This document shows, piece by piece, positions 16,984 to 25,341 of a stretch of 50,929 nucleotides of DNA. Position numbers and translations under genes: made by a program. The number at the start of each line of letters is the position of its first letter. The stretch's first letter is position 1. Below the pieces are notes generated by a model. The model was given only the letters and a program-made list of their open reading frames with translations. It searched no databases and was not told the DNA's origin. Source of the DNA: Bacteroidota bacterium (GTDB lineage: Bacteria; Bacteroidota; Bacteroidia; B-17B0; Aurantibacillaceae); NCBI GenBank assembly GCA_025963735.1, contig JAOQAF010000202.1:1-50929 (forward strand), written 5' to 3'.

Positions 16984-17859
16984 ATGTTATACATCCTCGC
17001 CACCATTGTTATCAGCGTTTTTTTACTGATCATTTTTAAATTGTTTCACATATATAATGTAAACAGTTTTGTAGCCATATTTATCAATTATATAACGGCT
17101 TGTGTTACAGGATTTCTTTTTTTAAATGAAACTGTTAATGCCCGGGAAATTTTGAATGCCGATTGGGTTAAGATCAGTATACCGTTGGGAGCAGTTTTTA
17201 TCTGCATATTTTATCTTATCGGGCAAACTGCCCAGCGGATAAGTATTGCAACAGCTTCAGTGGCCAACAAGATGAGTGTGGTTATTCCCGTAATGTTTTC
17301 CGTTTTTTATCTCCATGAAGAACTCTCCTTACTTAAAATTACAGGAATAGTTCTTGCTTTGGTGGCAGTGTATTTATCCTCTGCATCAAGCGGAGATAAT
17401 CCGCACCTTAAAAAATTATTCTGGCTACCCGCCCTGGTTTTTATTGGCAGCGGCATTATTGATACTACCATCAACCTCACGAATTCTTTATTTATTAAAA
17501 CATCGTACGACAGTGTCCTGTTCACCATCTTCACTTTTTTATCGGCCTTTTGTATTGGACTGATTGTTATTACCTACCAGCTAGCAACTAAAAAAACAGA
17601 ATGGAAAAGTGTTTTTAATGTAAAAAATATTGTTGCTGGTATCGCACTTGGCATTCCCAATTATTTCAGCATTTATTTTATTTTCAAATCGCTCGATACA
17701 AAATTACTGGGCAGTGCTCAGCTTTTTCCTGTATTAAATCTGTGTAACGTAGCCCTTGCAGCTATAACGGGTTGGCTTATTTTCAAAGAAAAACTTTCTA
17801 TTATCAATGTAGCGGGAATTATACTGGCACTTATTTCCATTATTCTTATTGCGGTGTAA
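16984..17859 (+). CDS. DMT-superfamily (EamA-like) transporter
   Basis: 291 residues, strongly hydrophobic, with about ten membrane segments in two halves, as in the EamA drug/metabolite transporter family. Each half ends in the typical helix after a glutamate: HEELSLLKITGIVLALVAVYL and FKEKLSIINVAGIILALISII. The family moves small metabolites across the inner membrane, often outward; the substrate cannot be told. A TATTTTTA box (16963-16970) lies 13 bases before the ATG. Its stop codon overlaps the start of yigZ (TAATG), so translation is likely coupled. Confidence 0.85.
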   Translation: MLYILATIVISVFLLIIFKLFHIYNVNSFVAIFINYITACVTGFLFLNETVNAREILNADWVKISIPLGAVFICIFYLIGQTAQRISIATASVANKMSVVIPVMFSVFYLHEELSLLKITGIVLALVAVYLSSASSGDNPHLKKLFWLPALVFIGSGIIDTTINLTNSLFIKTSYDSVLFTIFTFLSAFCIGLIVITYQLATKKTEWKSVFNVKNIVAGIALGIPNYFSIYFIFKSLDTKLLGSAQLFPVLNLCNVALAAITGWLIFKEKLSIINVAGIILALISIILIAV

Positions 17860-18473
17860 TGCTTTTTTCAGACTCATATTTTACAGTTGTGAAACCTGCG
17901 CAGGGCATGTTTAAAGACCGGGGCTCCAAATTTCTGTCATTCATTTTTCCTGTAAACACTGAACAGGAAATAAAAGATTCGCTCTTGCTGGTAAAAAAAG
18001 AAAATCCCTCTGCCAATCATTATTGTTATGCATGGCGACTGGGTGTTGATGCAGCGGCGCACCGTGCAAACGATGACGGAGAGCCTTCAAACAGTGCAGG
18101 AAAACCAATTCTCGGCCAGCTTCAAAGTAAAGATCTAACCAACACTTTAATTATTGTTGTACGGTATTTCGGAGGAACGCTTTTAGGAGTAAGCGGTCTA
18201 ATTAATGCATATAAAACGGCGGCTGCCAATGCCATTTTAAATTCTGAAATAGACGAAAGATTTATCTTGTTTGAATATAAAATAGAGTTTAGCTTTGAAG
18301 ATATGAATTTAGTGATGAAGATTTTAAAAGACACAGATTCAAGAATTGTTGAACAAAATTTCGATGCTATTAATTCCATCCTTTTTAGAATTAAAAAGCA
18401 AAATACTCATCTGCTCGAAGAAGGATTGAAGAATTTATACCAAACCAAATTACATTACATTAAAACATTATAA
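17859..18473 (+). CDS. YigZ/IMPACT-family protein
   Basis: 204 residues from the ATG at 17859, which overlaps the stop of the transporter gene by one base. An upstream in-frame Met at 17772 is less likely, because it would add 29 residues read out of frame through the transporter. The UPF0029/IMPACT domain is clear: HYCYAWRLG, NDDGEPSNSAGKPILGQL and VVRYFGGTLLGVSGLI. A C-terminal DUF1949-like part follows. The eukaryotic relative IMPACT modulates Gcn2; the bacterial role is unclear. The peptidase gene follows after four bases. Confidence 0.88.
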   Translation: MLFSDSYFTVVKPAQGMFKDRGSKFLSFIFPVNTEQEIKDSLLLVKKENPSANHYCYAWRLGVDAAAHRANDDGEPSNSAGKPILGQLQSKDLTNTLIIVVRYFGGTLLGVSGLINAYKTAAANAILNSEIDERFILFEYKIEFSFEDMNLVMKILKDTDSRIVEQNFDAINSILFRIKKQNTHLLEEGLKNLYQTKLHYIKTL

Positions 18474-18477
18474 TCTT

Positions 18478-19425
18478 ATGGCAGCCAAAAAAAGTAATTA
18501 CGATACTCTTAAATTAATGTGTCATATTCCGGCACCGAGCGGTAACGAGATAGCCATGAAACAGTTTCTGTTGTTTTATATTTCCGAGAATTCAAAGAAA
18601 TGGAAAGTTAAACCTAAGATTTTTTCAGGCCCTGAATTTCAGGATAATATTATTCTTGTTTTTGGCAAACCCCGTACCGCTATTTTTGCCCACATGGACA
18701 GCATTGGGTTTACGGTGCGATATGGCAAACAACTCGTAAAAATAGGTGGTCCGGTTTTAAAAGACGGATTTAAATTAATAGGCAGCGATTCAAAGGGTGT
18801 TCTGGAAGCGGAATTAAAACTCAATGCAAATAAAAAAACCGGCGCTGTAAGTCTTGAATATAAAGCCAAAAGAGATTTTGAAACCGGAACTGAACTTACC
18901 TTTAAACCTAACTGGCGCGAAGATAAAGACCATATCCAATGTTGTTATATGGATAACCGGCTTGGAGTTTATAACGCTTTAAAAGTGGCTGAAACTCTTA
19001 AAGATGGAGCTATTGTTTTTAGCACATGGGAAGAACATGGTGGCGGAAGTGTTCAATACCTCCAACGTTTTTTACATAAAAAATTTAAAATCAAGCAGGC
19101 TCTCATTTCTGATATCAGCTGGATCTCGGATGGTGTACATTATGCAAAAGGTCCGGTAATCAGCCTTCGCGACAGCTTAATACCAAGGCGGAGTTATATA
19201 AATAAAATAATAGAAATAGCTAAGAAAAATAAATGCGCTTACCAGCTTGAAGTGGAAGGCAGCGGAGGAAGTGACGCGGGCGCTTTACAAATGAGTGAAA
19301 ACCCGTGGGACTGGTGTTTTGTTGGTGCGGCTGAAGAATTTGTTCATACACCGGATGAAAAAGTTCATAAAAAAGATGTAGAGGGTATGATAAAAATTTA
19401 TCAGGTGTTAATGAAAGAACTTTAA
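18478..19425 (+). CDS. M42/M20-like metallopeptidase
   Basis: 315 residues. It resembles M42 aminopeptidases: HIPAPSGNE near the N terminus, then possible metal-site segments IFAHMDSIGF, CCYMDNRLGVYNAL, STWEEHGGGSVQ, LISDISWISDG and, at the end, GGSDAGAL and EFVHTPDEKVHKKDVEGM. M42 enzymes take N-terminal residues from peptides and are often tetrahedral complexes. The catalytic Glu segment reads EEHGGG rather than the more usual EEVGxRG, so substrate or activity may differ. It lies four bases after yigZ in a probable three-gene plus-strand unit with the transporter. Confidence 0.82.
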   Translation: MAAKKSNYDTLKLMCHIPAPSGNEIAMKQFLLFYISENSKKWKVKPKIFSGPEFQDNIILVFGKPRTAIFAHMDSIGFTVRYGKQLVKIGGPVLKDGFKLIGSDSKGVLEAELKLNANKKTGAVSLEYKAKRDFETGTELTFKPNWREDKDHIQCCYMDNRLGVYNALKVAETLKDGAIVFSTWEEHGGGSVQYLQRFLHKKFKIKQALISDISWISDGVHYAKGPVISLRDSLIPRRSYINKIIEIAKKNKCAYQLEVEGSGGSDAGALQMSENPWDWCFVGAAEEFVHTPDEKVHKKDVEGMIKIYQVLMKEL

Positions 19426-19453
19426 ACCAAGGTTGCGGCAGTGCTAACCGCTA

Positions 19454-20302
19454 TTAAAAGTGGTAATCTTTATAATCCTTCGAAAACTCTTCTTCTTTTA
19501 TTCCCTTGTTTATTTCGAGCTTTGTAAACTCATAATTTTCAAACATCCCTGCATCATCGCTAAGACTAACAACCAATGGCAGCATGGTTTTTTCATCAAT
19601 ATACAAAGTGGCTTTTTTACAAAATAAATTGGGCACCTTTAAAACCCTTCCTTTTTTAATATACCCGTATTCATTTAATAAATCGTTTTTATAACGAACC
19701 AGGTAATCATTAACTGTAAGCTTAGAGGCAATGTAGCTCACCGTTTCCTTTTCGCCTGTTATGTAATCTACATAACCATAATTTTTATTTTCGTATTCAA
19801 CCAGATAACAGGTATATCCGTTTTTTTGAACCTTGCCATAATATTTAAAATTATTGATTCCTTCTTTATCTTTGCTTATCGTTAACGCAATTGCAATTCC
19901 TACAAATTCAAAACCCAGTTCGTGGATGGTATAATGACGGTTTTTGCGCATGAGGCTGCCGGTTGGATCTAATTGAAGAGAAACATAAGGAAAAGCATTT
20001 GGTTTAACCAGGGCCTTATTATTAAATTTTCCGGCGTTATAAAGTATTTCAATTTTTTGAGAAGGATTTTTAAAATATAATTTACGCGGGTGTGTTTGAA
20101 GTTTAATTTCAGAAATGGCAGTATGAAAGGTAGTCTCCACGCGTTCCAGGGCAGAAATTCTGGCACGCAGCGTTTTTACCGCTTTTATTGAATCATTCAT
20201 TTGCTGAAGGATTTTGGCCGGCTTAAGGTCGTAGGGAAGTCTGAAGGAAGCTAACAGTAATCCGAAAAGAAAAAGAAATATATAAGTTCGCTTCAATGTC
20301 AT
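19454..20302 (-). CDS. DUF1571 family secreted protein
   Basis: 282 residues. A signal peptide covers about residues 1-20. The body resembles DUF1571 proteins, which look like LolA/outer-membrane lipoprotein-sorting folds: lines such as LYFKNPSQKIEILYN, EYENKNYGYVDY and LYIDEKTMLPLVV. The function of the family is not known; the fold suggests binding of a lipid or hydrophobic molecule in the periplasm. A perfect -7 box TAAATTTG (20321-20314) lies 11 bases before the ATG. The gene is divergent from kdsB with only 57 bases between. Confidence 0.75.
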   Translation of the reverse strand: MTLKRTYIFLFLFGLLLASFRLPYDLKPAKILQQMNDSIKAVKTLRARISALERVETTFHTAISEIKLQTHPRKLYFKNPSQKIEILYNAGKFNNKALVKPNAFPYVSLQLDPTGSLMRKNRHYTIHELGFEFVGIAIALTISKDKEGINNFKYYGKVQKNGYTCYLVEYENKNYGYVDYITGEKETVSYIASKLTVNDYLVRYKNDLLNEYGYIKKGRVLKVPNLFCKKATLYIDEKTMLPLVVSLSDDAGMFENYEFTKLEINKGIKEEEFSKDYKDYHF

Positions 20303-20313
20303 TTTTAGAAATA

Positions 20314-20321
20314 CAAATTTA
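20314..20321 (-). promoter_or_regulatory. -7 box (TAAATTTG) of the DUF1571 gene
   Basis: An exact TAnnTTTG match on the minus strand, 11 bases before the start codon. No convincing -33 TTTG at the right distance. Confidence 0.45.
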
Positions 20322-20337
20322 CCTAATACTTTTTAGT

Positions 20338-20345
20338 TATTTTTG
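20338..20345 (+). promoter_or_regulatory. -7 box (TATTTTTG) of kdsB
   Basis: An exact TAnnTTTG match, 14 bases before the kdsB ATG. Together with the opposite box at 20321-20314 it makes a compact divergent promoter within 57 bases. Confidence 0.45.
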
Positions 20346-20359
20346 ATCTTTACAACAAC

Positions 20360-21100
20360 ATGTCTATTATAGGAATTATTCCGGCGAGATACGCCTCAAG
20401 CCGCTTCCCCGGCAAACCTTTGGTTGAAATCAAAGGAAAATCAATGCTTGAACGCGTTTACACGCAGGCAAAAAAATCGTCTTTATTAACTGAAATAATT
20501 ATTGCCACCGACGATAAACGCATTGAAGACCACGCCCTTTCTTTTGGCGCAAAGGTTGTTATTACTAAAGAAGAACACCCAAGCGGAACAGATCGCTGTT
20601 TTGAGGCTTACACTTTAAATGGAAAGCAATATGATTATATTCTAAACATACAGGGAGATGAACCCTTTCTTGATCCGGAGCAAATTAATTCGCTTGCCGA
20701 AGCGTGTAATTCGGATGTGCAAATTGCAACCCAAATGATAAAGTGCACCAGCTATGATGTTTTGTTTGATAAAGGAGAAGTTAAAATCATTTTAAATTCC
20801 AACAAAGAGGCCTTGTATTTTAGCAGAAATGTTATTCCTTTTATAAAAAATAAAGAAGAAAAAGAATGGCACCTGCATTATAATTATTTCAGGCATGTGG
20901 GCATGTACGCTTACAGGGCCGACATTCTGGAGAAAATAACACTACTTGCCCCTTCTGATCTTGAAAAAGCTGAATCGCTTGAGCAATTAAGATGGCTTGA
21001 AAATGGTTTTAAAATTAAATGTATTGAAACTTCTTTCGATAGTCATTGCATAGATACCCCTGAAGACATTGACAAGGTACTGAAGCTAATGGGTATTTAG
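20360..21100 (+). CDS. kdsB: 3-deoxy-manno-octulosonate cytidylyltransferase (CMP-KDO synthetase)
   Basis: 246 residues, normal length. It activates KDO with CTP to CMP-KDO for attachment to lipid A in lipopolysaccharide synthesis. The nucleotide-binding start IIPARYASSRFPGKPL is unmistakable, and IIATDD, SGTDRC, NIQGDEPFLD, YFSRNVIPF and HVGMYAYR follow in order. Cytoplasmic. No other LPS gene is adjacent; it stands alone between a divergent DUF1571 gene and a T9SS cargo gene. Confidence 0.96.
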   Translation: MSIIGIIPARYASSRFPGKPLVEIKGKSMLERVYTQAKKSSLLTEIIIATDDKRIEDHALSFGAKVVITKEEHPSGTDRCFEAYTLNGKQYDYILNIQGDEPFLDPEQINSLAEACNSDVQIATQMIKCTSYDVLFDKGEVKIILNSNKEALYFSRNVIPFIKNKEEKEWHLHYNYFRHVGMYAYRADILEKITLLAPSDLEKAESLEQLRWLENGFKIKCIETSFDSHCIDTPEDIDKVLKLMGI

Positions 21101-21134
21101 CTCATTTTTCAGAAAAACTAAGGATATTTTTTTA

Positions 21135-21142
21135 TACATTTG
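21135..21142 (+). promoter_or_regulatory. -7 box (TACATTTG) of the small T9SS cargo gene
   Basis: An exact TAnnTTTG match. Its last three bases form a TTG that is in frame with the gene, but as part of the promoter it is unlikely to be a start codon. The likely ATG at 21158 is 15 bases further on. Confidence 0.5.
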
Positions 21143-21157
21143 GTTAAATCAAAAATT

Positions 21158-22162
21158 ATGAAAATGAAAAAAATTTATTTGTCTTTATTATCTCTTACAT
21201 GTGCAATGGGCATTAACGCGCAAACACTAACCCAGGCTAATCATGCGCCTGCAGCTGGTGATATGTTTAGTGTATATCAATGTGATTCAACGAACATCAC
21301 ACCTGGAGCTTCAGGAGCCGGTGCGGTTTGGAATTATTCAACCATTGTAACACATTCAAACATAGTAAGCAATTATACTGCTTCTGCGGTTACAAACACT
21401 GCTTATCCTAACGCTGATATAGCAGTTGCTTCAGGAACAAATGACATTTCTTATTTCAAATCTACAACTTCAAATTTAAAATACTTCGGCGGAAATATTA
21501 ATTTAGGTGCGGTTGCTGCAACTTTAAATTATACTTCACCAGCAGTATATGCCGGATACCCGATGACTCTTAATTCAAATACGACTTCAACAACCGGTGG
21601 CGCTTTATATATTAGCGGAAACACCGGAAGCTTTACAGGTAATTCAAATGTTGTTGCTGACGGTACGGGTACTTTGATTCTTCCAGGCGCAACTTATACG
21701 AATGTATTGCGCGTTGTAACCACACAAACTCTTAACTACACTGTTTCTATTATTACCGGAGTAGTAACTCAGTTAAACTATAATTATTATGCTGCGGGTA
21801 TTAAAAACCCTGTCTTTACTATTTCAACCTCTACATTAACAGGTGCAGGTGCTTCTACACAAACGTTTGTAACAAGATCTAAACCATCCAGCGTTGGAAT
21901 TGAAAAGAACACAATGAACACAATTGAAATGTCGGTATTCCCTAACCCGTCTAACTCATTTGTAAACTTTGCCACAGAAAGCAAAAATGCAGCGTCGGTA
22001 ACTATTTACGATCTTAACGGCAAAGCAATTGAAACTAAAAATTTAATTAACGGTTCTGTAAAATTAGATGTTAGCAATTATTCAGTTGGAATTTATTCTT
22101 ACAAAGTGATCAGCAACACCAACCATGTTTTAAAAACCGGTAAACTTAGCGTAGCTCACTAA
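21158..22162 (+). CDS. Secreted protein with T9SS type A sorting domain (small-cargo family)
   Basis: 334 residues from the ATG at 21158 (21164 also possible). A signal peptide ends near GINAQ. The mature part begins LTQANHAPAAGD, the mark of a small family that also includes the genes at 44466-45485 and 45504-46511. A beta-rich, Thr/Ser/Asn-rich body of about 220 residues is followed by a T9SS type A sorting domain (about 255-334) with VFPNPSNSFV and GIYSYKV. Body function is unknown; no catalytic motif is seen. It should be exported to the cell surface by the T9SS. A hairpin terminator follows. Confidence 0.82.
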   Translation: MKMKKIYLSLLSLTCAMGINAQTLTQANHAPAAGDMFSVYQCDSTNITPGASGAGAVWNYSTIVTHSNIVSNYTASAVTNTAYPNADIAVASGTNDISYFKSTTSNLKYFGGNINLGAVAATLNYTSPAVYAGYPMTLNSNTTSTTGGALYISGNTGSFTGNSNVVADGTGTLILPGATYTNVLRVVTTQTLNYTVSIITGVVTQLNYNYYAAGIKNPVFTISTSTLTGAGASTQTFVTRSKPSSVGIEKNTMNTIEMSVFPNPSNSFVNFATESKNAASVTIYDLNGKAIETKNLINGSVKLDVSNYSVGIYSYKVISNTNHVLKTGKLSVAH

Positions 22163-22179
22163 TAACTATTAATTTTTTT

Positions 22180-22207
22180 AAAGCCACTCTAAATGGGTGG
22201 CTTTTTT
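22180..22207 (+). terminator. Rho-independent terminator after small T9SS cargo
   Basis: A nine-pair stem AAGCCACTC against GGGTGGCTT (one G-T pair) with loop TAAAT is followed by a T run. Confidence 0.8.
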
Positions 22208-22230
22208 ATTTACATTATAAACTCTATTAA

Positions 22231-22671
22231 ATGAACATTGAAGAAAAAATTAACGGCGATATTAAAACTGCCATGCTTGCCAAGGATTCGAAAAAACTTG
22301 AAGCCCTTCGCGCCATTAAATCAGTTATCCTTTTATTAAAAACATCACCTGAGGGTTTAACCGAAGACAGCGTTAATAAAGCGCTCCATAAAGAAGTAAA
22401 AAAACGTAAAGAATCTGCTGAAATTTATAAATCACAAAACCGTGCCGATCTTGAAGAGGTGGAATTATCTCAGGCAGCGGTGATGGAAGAATATCTGCCC
22501 AAACAAATGAGTGAAGAAGAAATTAAAACCGAACTAACTAAAATAATTTCATCGGTGGGCGCTTCAGGGCCTGGAGATGTTGGTAAAGTTATGGGGGCCG
22601 CATCCAAAGCGCTTGCAGGGAAAGCAGATAACAAACTTGTTTCTGTTTTGGTAAAACAATTGTTAGGATAA
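22231..22671 (+). CDS. GatB/YqeY domain protein
   Basis: 146 residues, the normal length for free-standing YqeY proteins. The family pattern is clear: EEKINGDIKTAMLAKDSKKLEALRAIKS at the start, then the KRKESAEIYKSQNRADLEEVE helix, EYLPKQMSEEEI, and the GDVGKVMGAASKALAGKAD end. The fold is related to the tail domain of GatB, the tRNA-dependent amidotransferase subunit, but a role in tRNA metabolism is only an inference. It is followed by a terminator shared with the convergent tonB gene. Confidence 0.9.
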   Translation: MNIEEKINGDIKTAMLAKDSKKLEALRAIKSVILLLKTSPEGLTEDSVNKALHKEVKKRKESAEIYKSQNRADLEEVELSQAAVMEEYLPKQMSEEEIKTELTKIISSVGASGPGDVGKVMGAASKALAGKADNKLVSVLVKQLLG

Positions 22672-22690
22672 AAATATAAAATGAAAAAGC

Positions 22691-22720
22691 GAGCGGCAAA
22701 AATATGTCCGCTCCTTTTTT
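22691..22720. terminator. Likely bidirectional terminator between yqeY-like and tonB genes
   Basis: A six-pair stem GAGCGG against CCGCTC with an 11-base loop. A T run follows on the plus strand and a T-rich run follows on the minus strand, so it may serve both genes. Confidence 0.7.
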
Positions 22721-22732
22721 GTAGGCTTAAAA

Positions 22733-23521
22733 TTATTTCACTTTAAATTTTATAGGCAGCTGATAATAAACTTTCACTGCTCTGCCATTCACTTTTCCCG
22801 GCGATTTAAAATCAGGAATCATGGAAACAACCCGCAGGGCTTCCTGATCAAGTCCGTATCCCAGGTTATTCAGCAATTTAAGATTGCAAACTTTTCCGTT
22901 TTGATCTACCACAAATTTCACATATACCGTTCCTTCTTTGCCAATTTCCAGAGCTTCATTCGGGAACTTTAATTTACTTCCAAGAAAAGCATACAAGGCT
23001 TTTAAGCCGCCTTCAAATTCAGGAGGACTGTCAGGAACAGCAAAAACAGCTTCACCAACACCAGAGTCAACAGTTGGTGTTGAAGCCACTGTTCCGCTTG
23101 ATGGCCCACCGGTGCCTTCCGTTGTCAAAGTTGAAGTGGTTGGTCCGCTTCCTGTTTCCATGTTAGTGCTGGTTTCAACAGCCGCGGTGTTGCTAATAAC
23201 CGTACTCATGGAAGAAGATCCTTCCTGCGATTTTTGTTGAGGAATGAAAGGCTCCGGTAATTTAGGAGGCTCCAGGCTTACCTCAACCGTATACACGCTG
23301 TCATCAAGCAAAGTTTGAATCGCCGCGCTTTCATCTGCAGGTTTATTACTCATGAAAAAAGCAACACACATGATAGTTCCAAAACCTGATAACATCAATG
23401 CAAGCGATTTTAAGATAGTATTCCCATAAGCGGAACGAATGGCATAAGCTCCATAACTTTTATTCCGGTTGGCGAAAATAATTTCATTTACTTTTTGCTG
23501 GTTGTTTATTAAATAGCTCAT
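22733..23521 (-). CDS. TonB-family energy transducer
   Basis: 262 residues. A short cytoplasmic start with the NRNKSYGAYAIR pattern typical of Bacteroidota TonB proteins, one membrane segment (about 35-55), a periplasmic linker rich in Pro, Ser, Thr and Gly (about 80-165), and a C-terminal TonB domain (about 175-262) with FPNEALEIGKEGTVYVKFVV and VYYQLPIKFKV. It transmits inner-membrane proton force to outer-membrane receptors. No ExbB or ExbD gene is adjacent. The TonB-dependent receptor at 35802 is a possible client but any receptor could be. Confidence 0.9.
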   Translation of the reverse strand: MSYLINNQQKVNEIIFANRNKSYGAYAIRSAYGNTILKSLALMLSGFGTIMCVAFFMSNKPADESAAIQTLLDDSVYTVEVSLEPPKLPEPFIPQQKSQEGSSSMSTVISNTAAVETSTNMETGSGPTTSTLTTEGTGGPSSGTVASTPTVDSGVGEAVFAVPDSPPEFEGGLKALYAFLGSKLKFPNEALEIGKEGTVYVKFVVDQNGKVCNLKLLNNLGYGLDQEALRVVSMIPDFKSPGKVNGRAVKVYYQLPIKFKVK

Positions 23522-23707
23522 ACTTTAAGTTTTAGTTTATGTAATTAACCCATCTTTAATTTTTGCGTATTGGTTTAAAGATCATATGATAAATTTAATA
23601 CGACAGCCCGCAAAGAAATACTACTCTCTTAAAAGTGGCGGGGTTTACTTTTTAAGTGGACAGAACTGTGCGTAAAATGGTTTGAACTTTAAATGGAAGT
23701 AAACAAT

Positions 23708-24667
23708 TTAAAATGTACAGTCATCCAACGATCTGCGGTTTCCTTTTTGAGGAGACATCTCTCCGCCAAAAATAGGCGAGATACTGATCATGACCTCCGC
23801 TGTGTGTGGCGCGGCGTATAACATTTTATTAATGGAAAAATCATAAGCCAGGCCAATATTAAAATTGCGCAGTACCCTGAATTGCACTATGGCACATAAG
23901 AAATTCCTTCCACGGATACTTGCACCAAAAGCCAGTTTTTTATCGTAGTAATTCATAACGTTTAATTCTACGGAAGGAAGAGCCGTTACTGAACCCCGGA
24001 GGTTAGTTGCCACCATAAATGTATTATAATCGTTCAGTTTGATTTTTTTACCGGCACTTATATTATAGTGTGGGAGCAGTTTTGATGGACTCCCATTTTG
24101 ACCTCCGATGCCGGATTGACTGAACAAAGTAATTTGCTGCAGCGAGAAATCGGCAAAAAACTTTTTGGAAGAAAGCCTTACGCCGGGCACCAAATCCGGA
24201 TAGGCAATTACTGAGCCTGAGCTCTTCATTACAGCAGGATCATTTCTATCGAGGTTATTCAGCGTAAGCTTGTATTGTTTAATGCCGGCAAACAAGCCCG
24301 CTGACAATACTATTTTTTTTGTAAGTAATAAATGAAAGGTATAAGACAACCAAACGTCGTTCTTTACAAAATTTCCGTTCTGATCCTGGTCAACATACAT
24401 CCCAACATTATGCCAATGGCTGTAACTTCTTTGCGGAACAAAATTATAATTGAAGGATACAAATTCTGATTTAGGATTATTACTTAATCCGATCCACTGT
24501 GTTCGTGCACCGAAAATAATTTCAAATGGTGCATTTACAGCAGTACCGGAAGCTGCCGGGTTATAACCAATTTTATTAAAAATAAACTGTGTGTATTGAG
24601 GAAATTGCTGTGCCTTATCCTCGCTAATTATGAAAAGAAAAAGAAAATATAAAACTGATTTTCTCAT
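23708..24667 (-). CDS. PorP/SprF-family T9SS-associated outer-membrane protein
   Basis: 319 residues. It has a signal peptide (to about residue 19, EDKAQ) and a Bacteroidota PorP/SprF-like barrel pattern: FPQYTQFIFNKIGYNPAASGT at the start, then ARTQWIGLSNNPKS, AGLFAGIKQYKL, LVPGVRLSSKKFFADFSLQ and NIGLAYDFSINKM. Proteins of this family sit in the outer membrane and are needed for secretion or attachment of a partner carrying a type B sorting domain, as SprF is for SprB. The ATG overlaps the stop of the upstream type B protein gene by four bases, so the two are almost surely a cognate pair. Confidence 0.92.
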   Translation of the reverse strand: MRKSVLYFLFLFIISEDKAQQFPQYTQFIFNKIGYNPAASGTAVNAPFEIIFGARTQWIGLSNNPKSEFVSFNYNFVPQRSYSHWHNVGMYVDQDQNGNFVKNDVWLSYTFHLLLTKKIVLSAGLFAGIKQYKLTLNNLDRNDPAVMKSSGSVIAYPDLVPGVRLSSKKFFADFSLQQITLFSQSGIGGQNGSPSKLLPHYNISAGKKIKLNDYNTFMVATNLRGSVTALPSVELNVMNYYDKKLAFGASIRGRNFLCAIVQFRVLRNFNIGLAYDFSINKMLYAAPHTAEVMISISPIFGGEMSPQKGNRRSLDDCTF

Positions 24668-25239
24668 CTGAGTATTGTTACATCGCCTTTGAGTAAGTTA
24701 TGTTTGTTGCTTCCGTCATAATAAAAGACATAATAATACGTGCCATCTAAAGCGTTAATCCCGTTCCATTTTCCATCCCAGGGCATATAATTCCCTTTCT
24801 GTGAATGAACCTGTTGACCCCATTTATTAAATACATATAATTCAAAGTGGGGGTAATAATTCCAATTGGAAATTTGCCATAAGTCGTTATAGTTATCATC
24901 GTTAGGCGTAAAATGATTTGAGATACCTACAATGCATTTATCGTTTAAAATATTATAGGTTATAGTAGTATCGAGCTTGTGTTTAATTTTTATATGAACG
25001 TTGTAATTGTCAGCGCTGAGATCGGCGATACTGTAAACTCCGGTTTGCCCGTTACTCCATTCTATGGATAAAGTATCGTTATTTTGCAGACCCAACAATT
25101 GAATTCCTGCTGCGCCTTTGGTGCAATCTTCATTTTTTTGACTGGGATTTAATGTATAAGAACTCTGCGCGTTAATATAAAACGCACTCAGAAAAAAAAT
25201 AATAATATAAAATAATTTAAAGGAAATTTTATGAAACAT
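24664..25239 (-). CDS. Small secreted protein with T9SS type B (CHU_C) sorting domain
   Basis: 191 residues. A signal peptide covers about residues 1-24 (ends FYINAQ). Residues ~25-105 are a small beta-rich region with two Cys. The last ~85 residues are a gliding-motility-associated type B sorting domain: SNHFTPNDDNYNDLWQI, YVFNKWGQQVH, WDGKWNG and DGTYYYVFYYDG. Type B cargos are usually large adhesins; this one is nearly all sorting domain. The downstream SprF-like gene overlaps by four bases. The role of the small mature part is unknown. Confidence 0.85.
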   Translation of the reverse strand: MFHKISFKLFYIIIFFLSAFYINAQSSYTLNPSQKNEDCTKGAAGIQLLGLQNNDTLSIEWSNGQTGVYSIADLSADNYNVHIKIKHKLDTTITYNILNDKCIVGISNHFTPNDDNYNDLWQISNWNYYPHFELYVFNKWGQQVHSQKGNYMPWDGKWNGINALDGTYYYVFYYDGSNKHNLLKGDVTILR

Positions 25240-25341
25240 AGCGTGGATTAAAAGTACAAAAAATTAAATTTTTTTCAGGTTATTTAAGAGATAAATTTTA
25301 AATCTATGGTTGATTTTAATTGTATCTTTACCCTGATAGTT

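Noticed and set aside
17772-17858. N-terminal extension of YigZ
   Set aside because: It overlaps the transporter gene in another frame and does not resemble the family; the TAATG overlap start at 17859 fits the family length.
21140-21157. TTG start for the small T9SS cargo at 21140
   Set aside because: The TTG is the end of a perfect -7 box TACATTTG; an ATG with a clean signal peptide follows at 21158.
23522-23707. Regulatory RNA between tonB and the PorP/SprF gene
   Set aside because: No stable hairpin followed by a T run and no consensus promoter box; nothing supportable.
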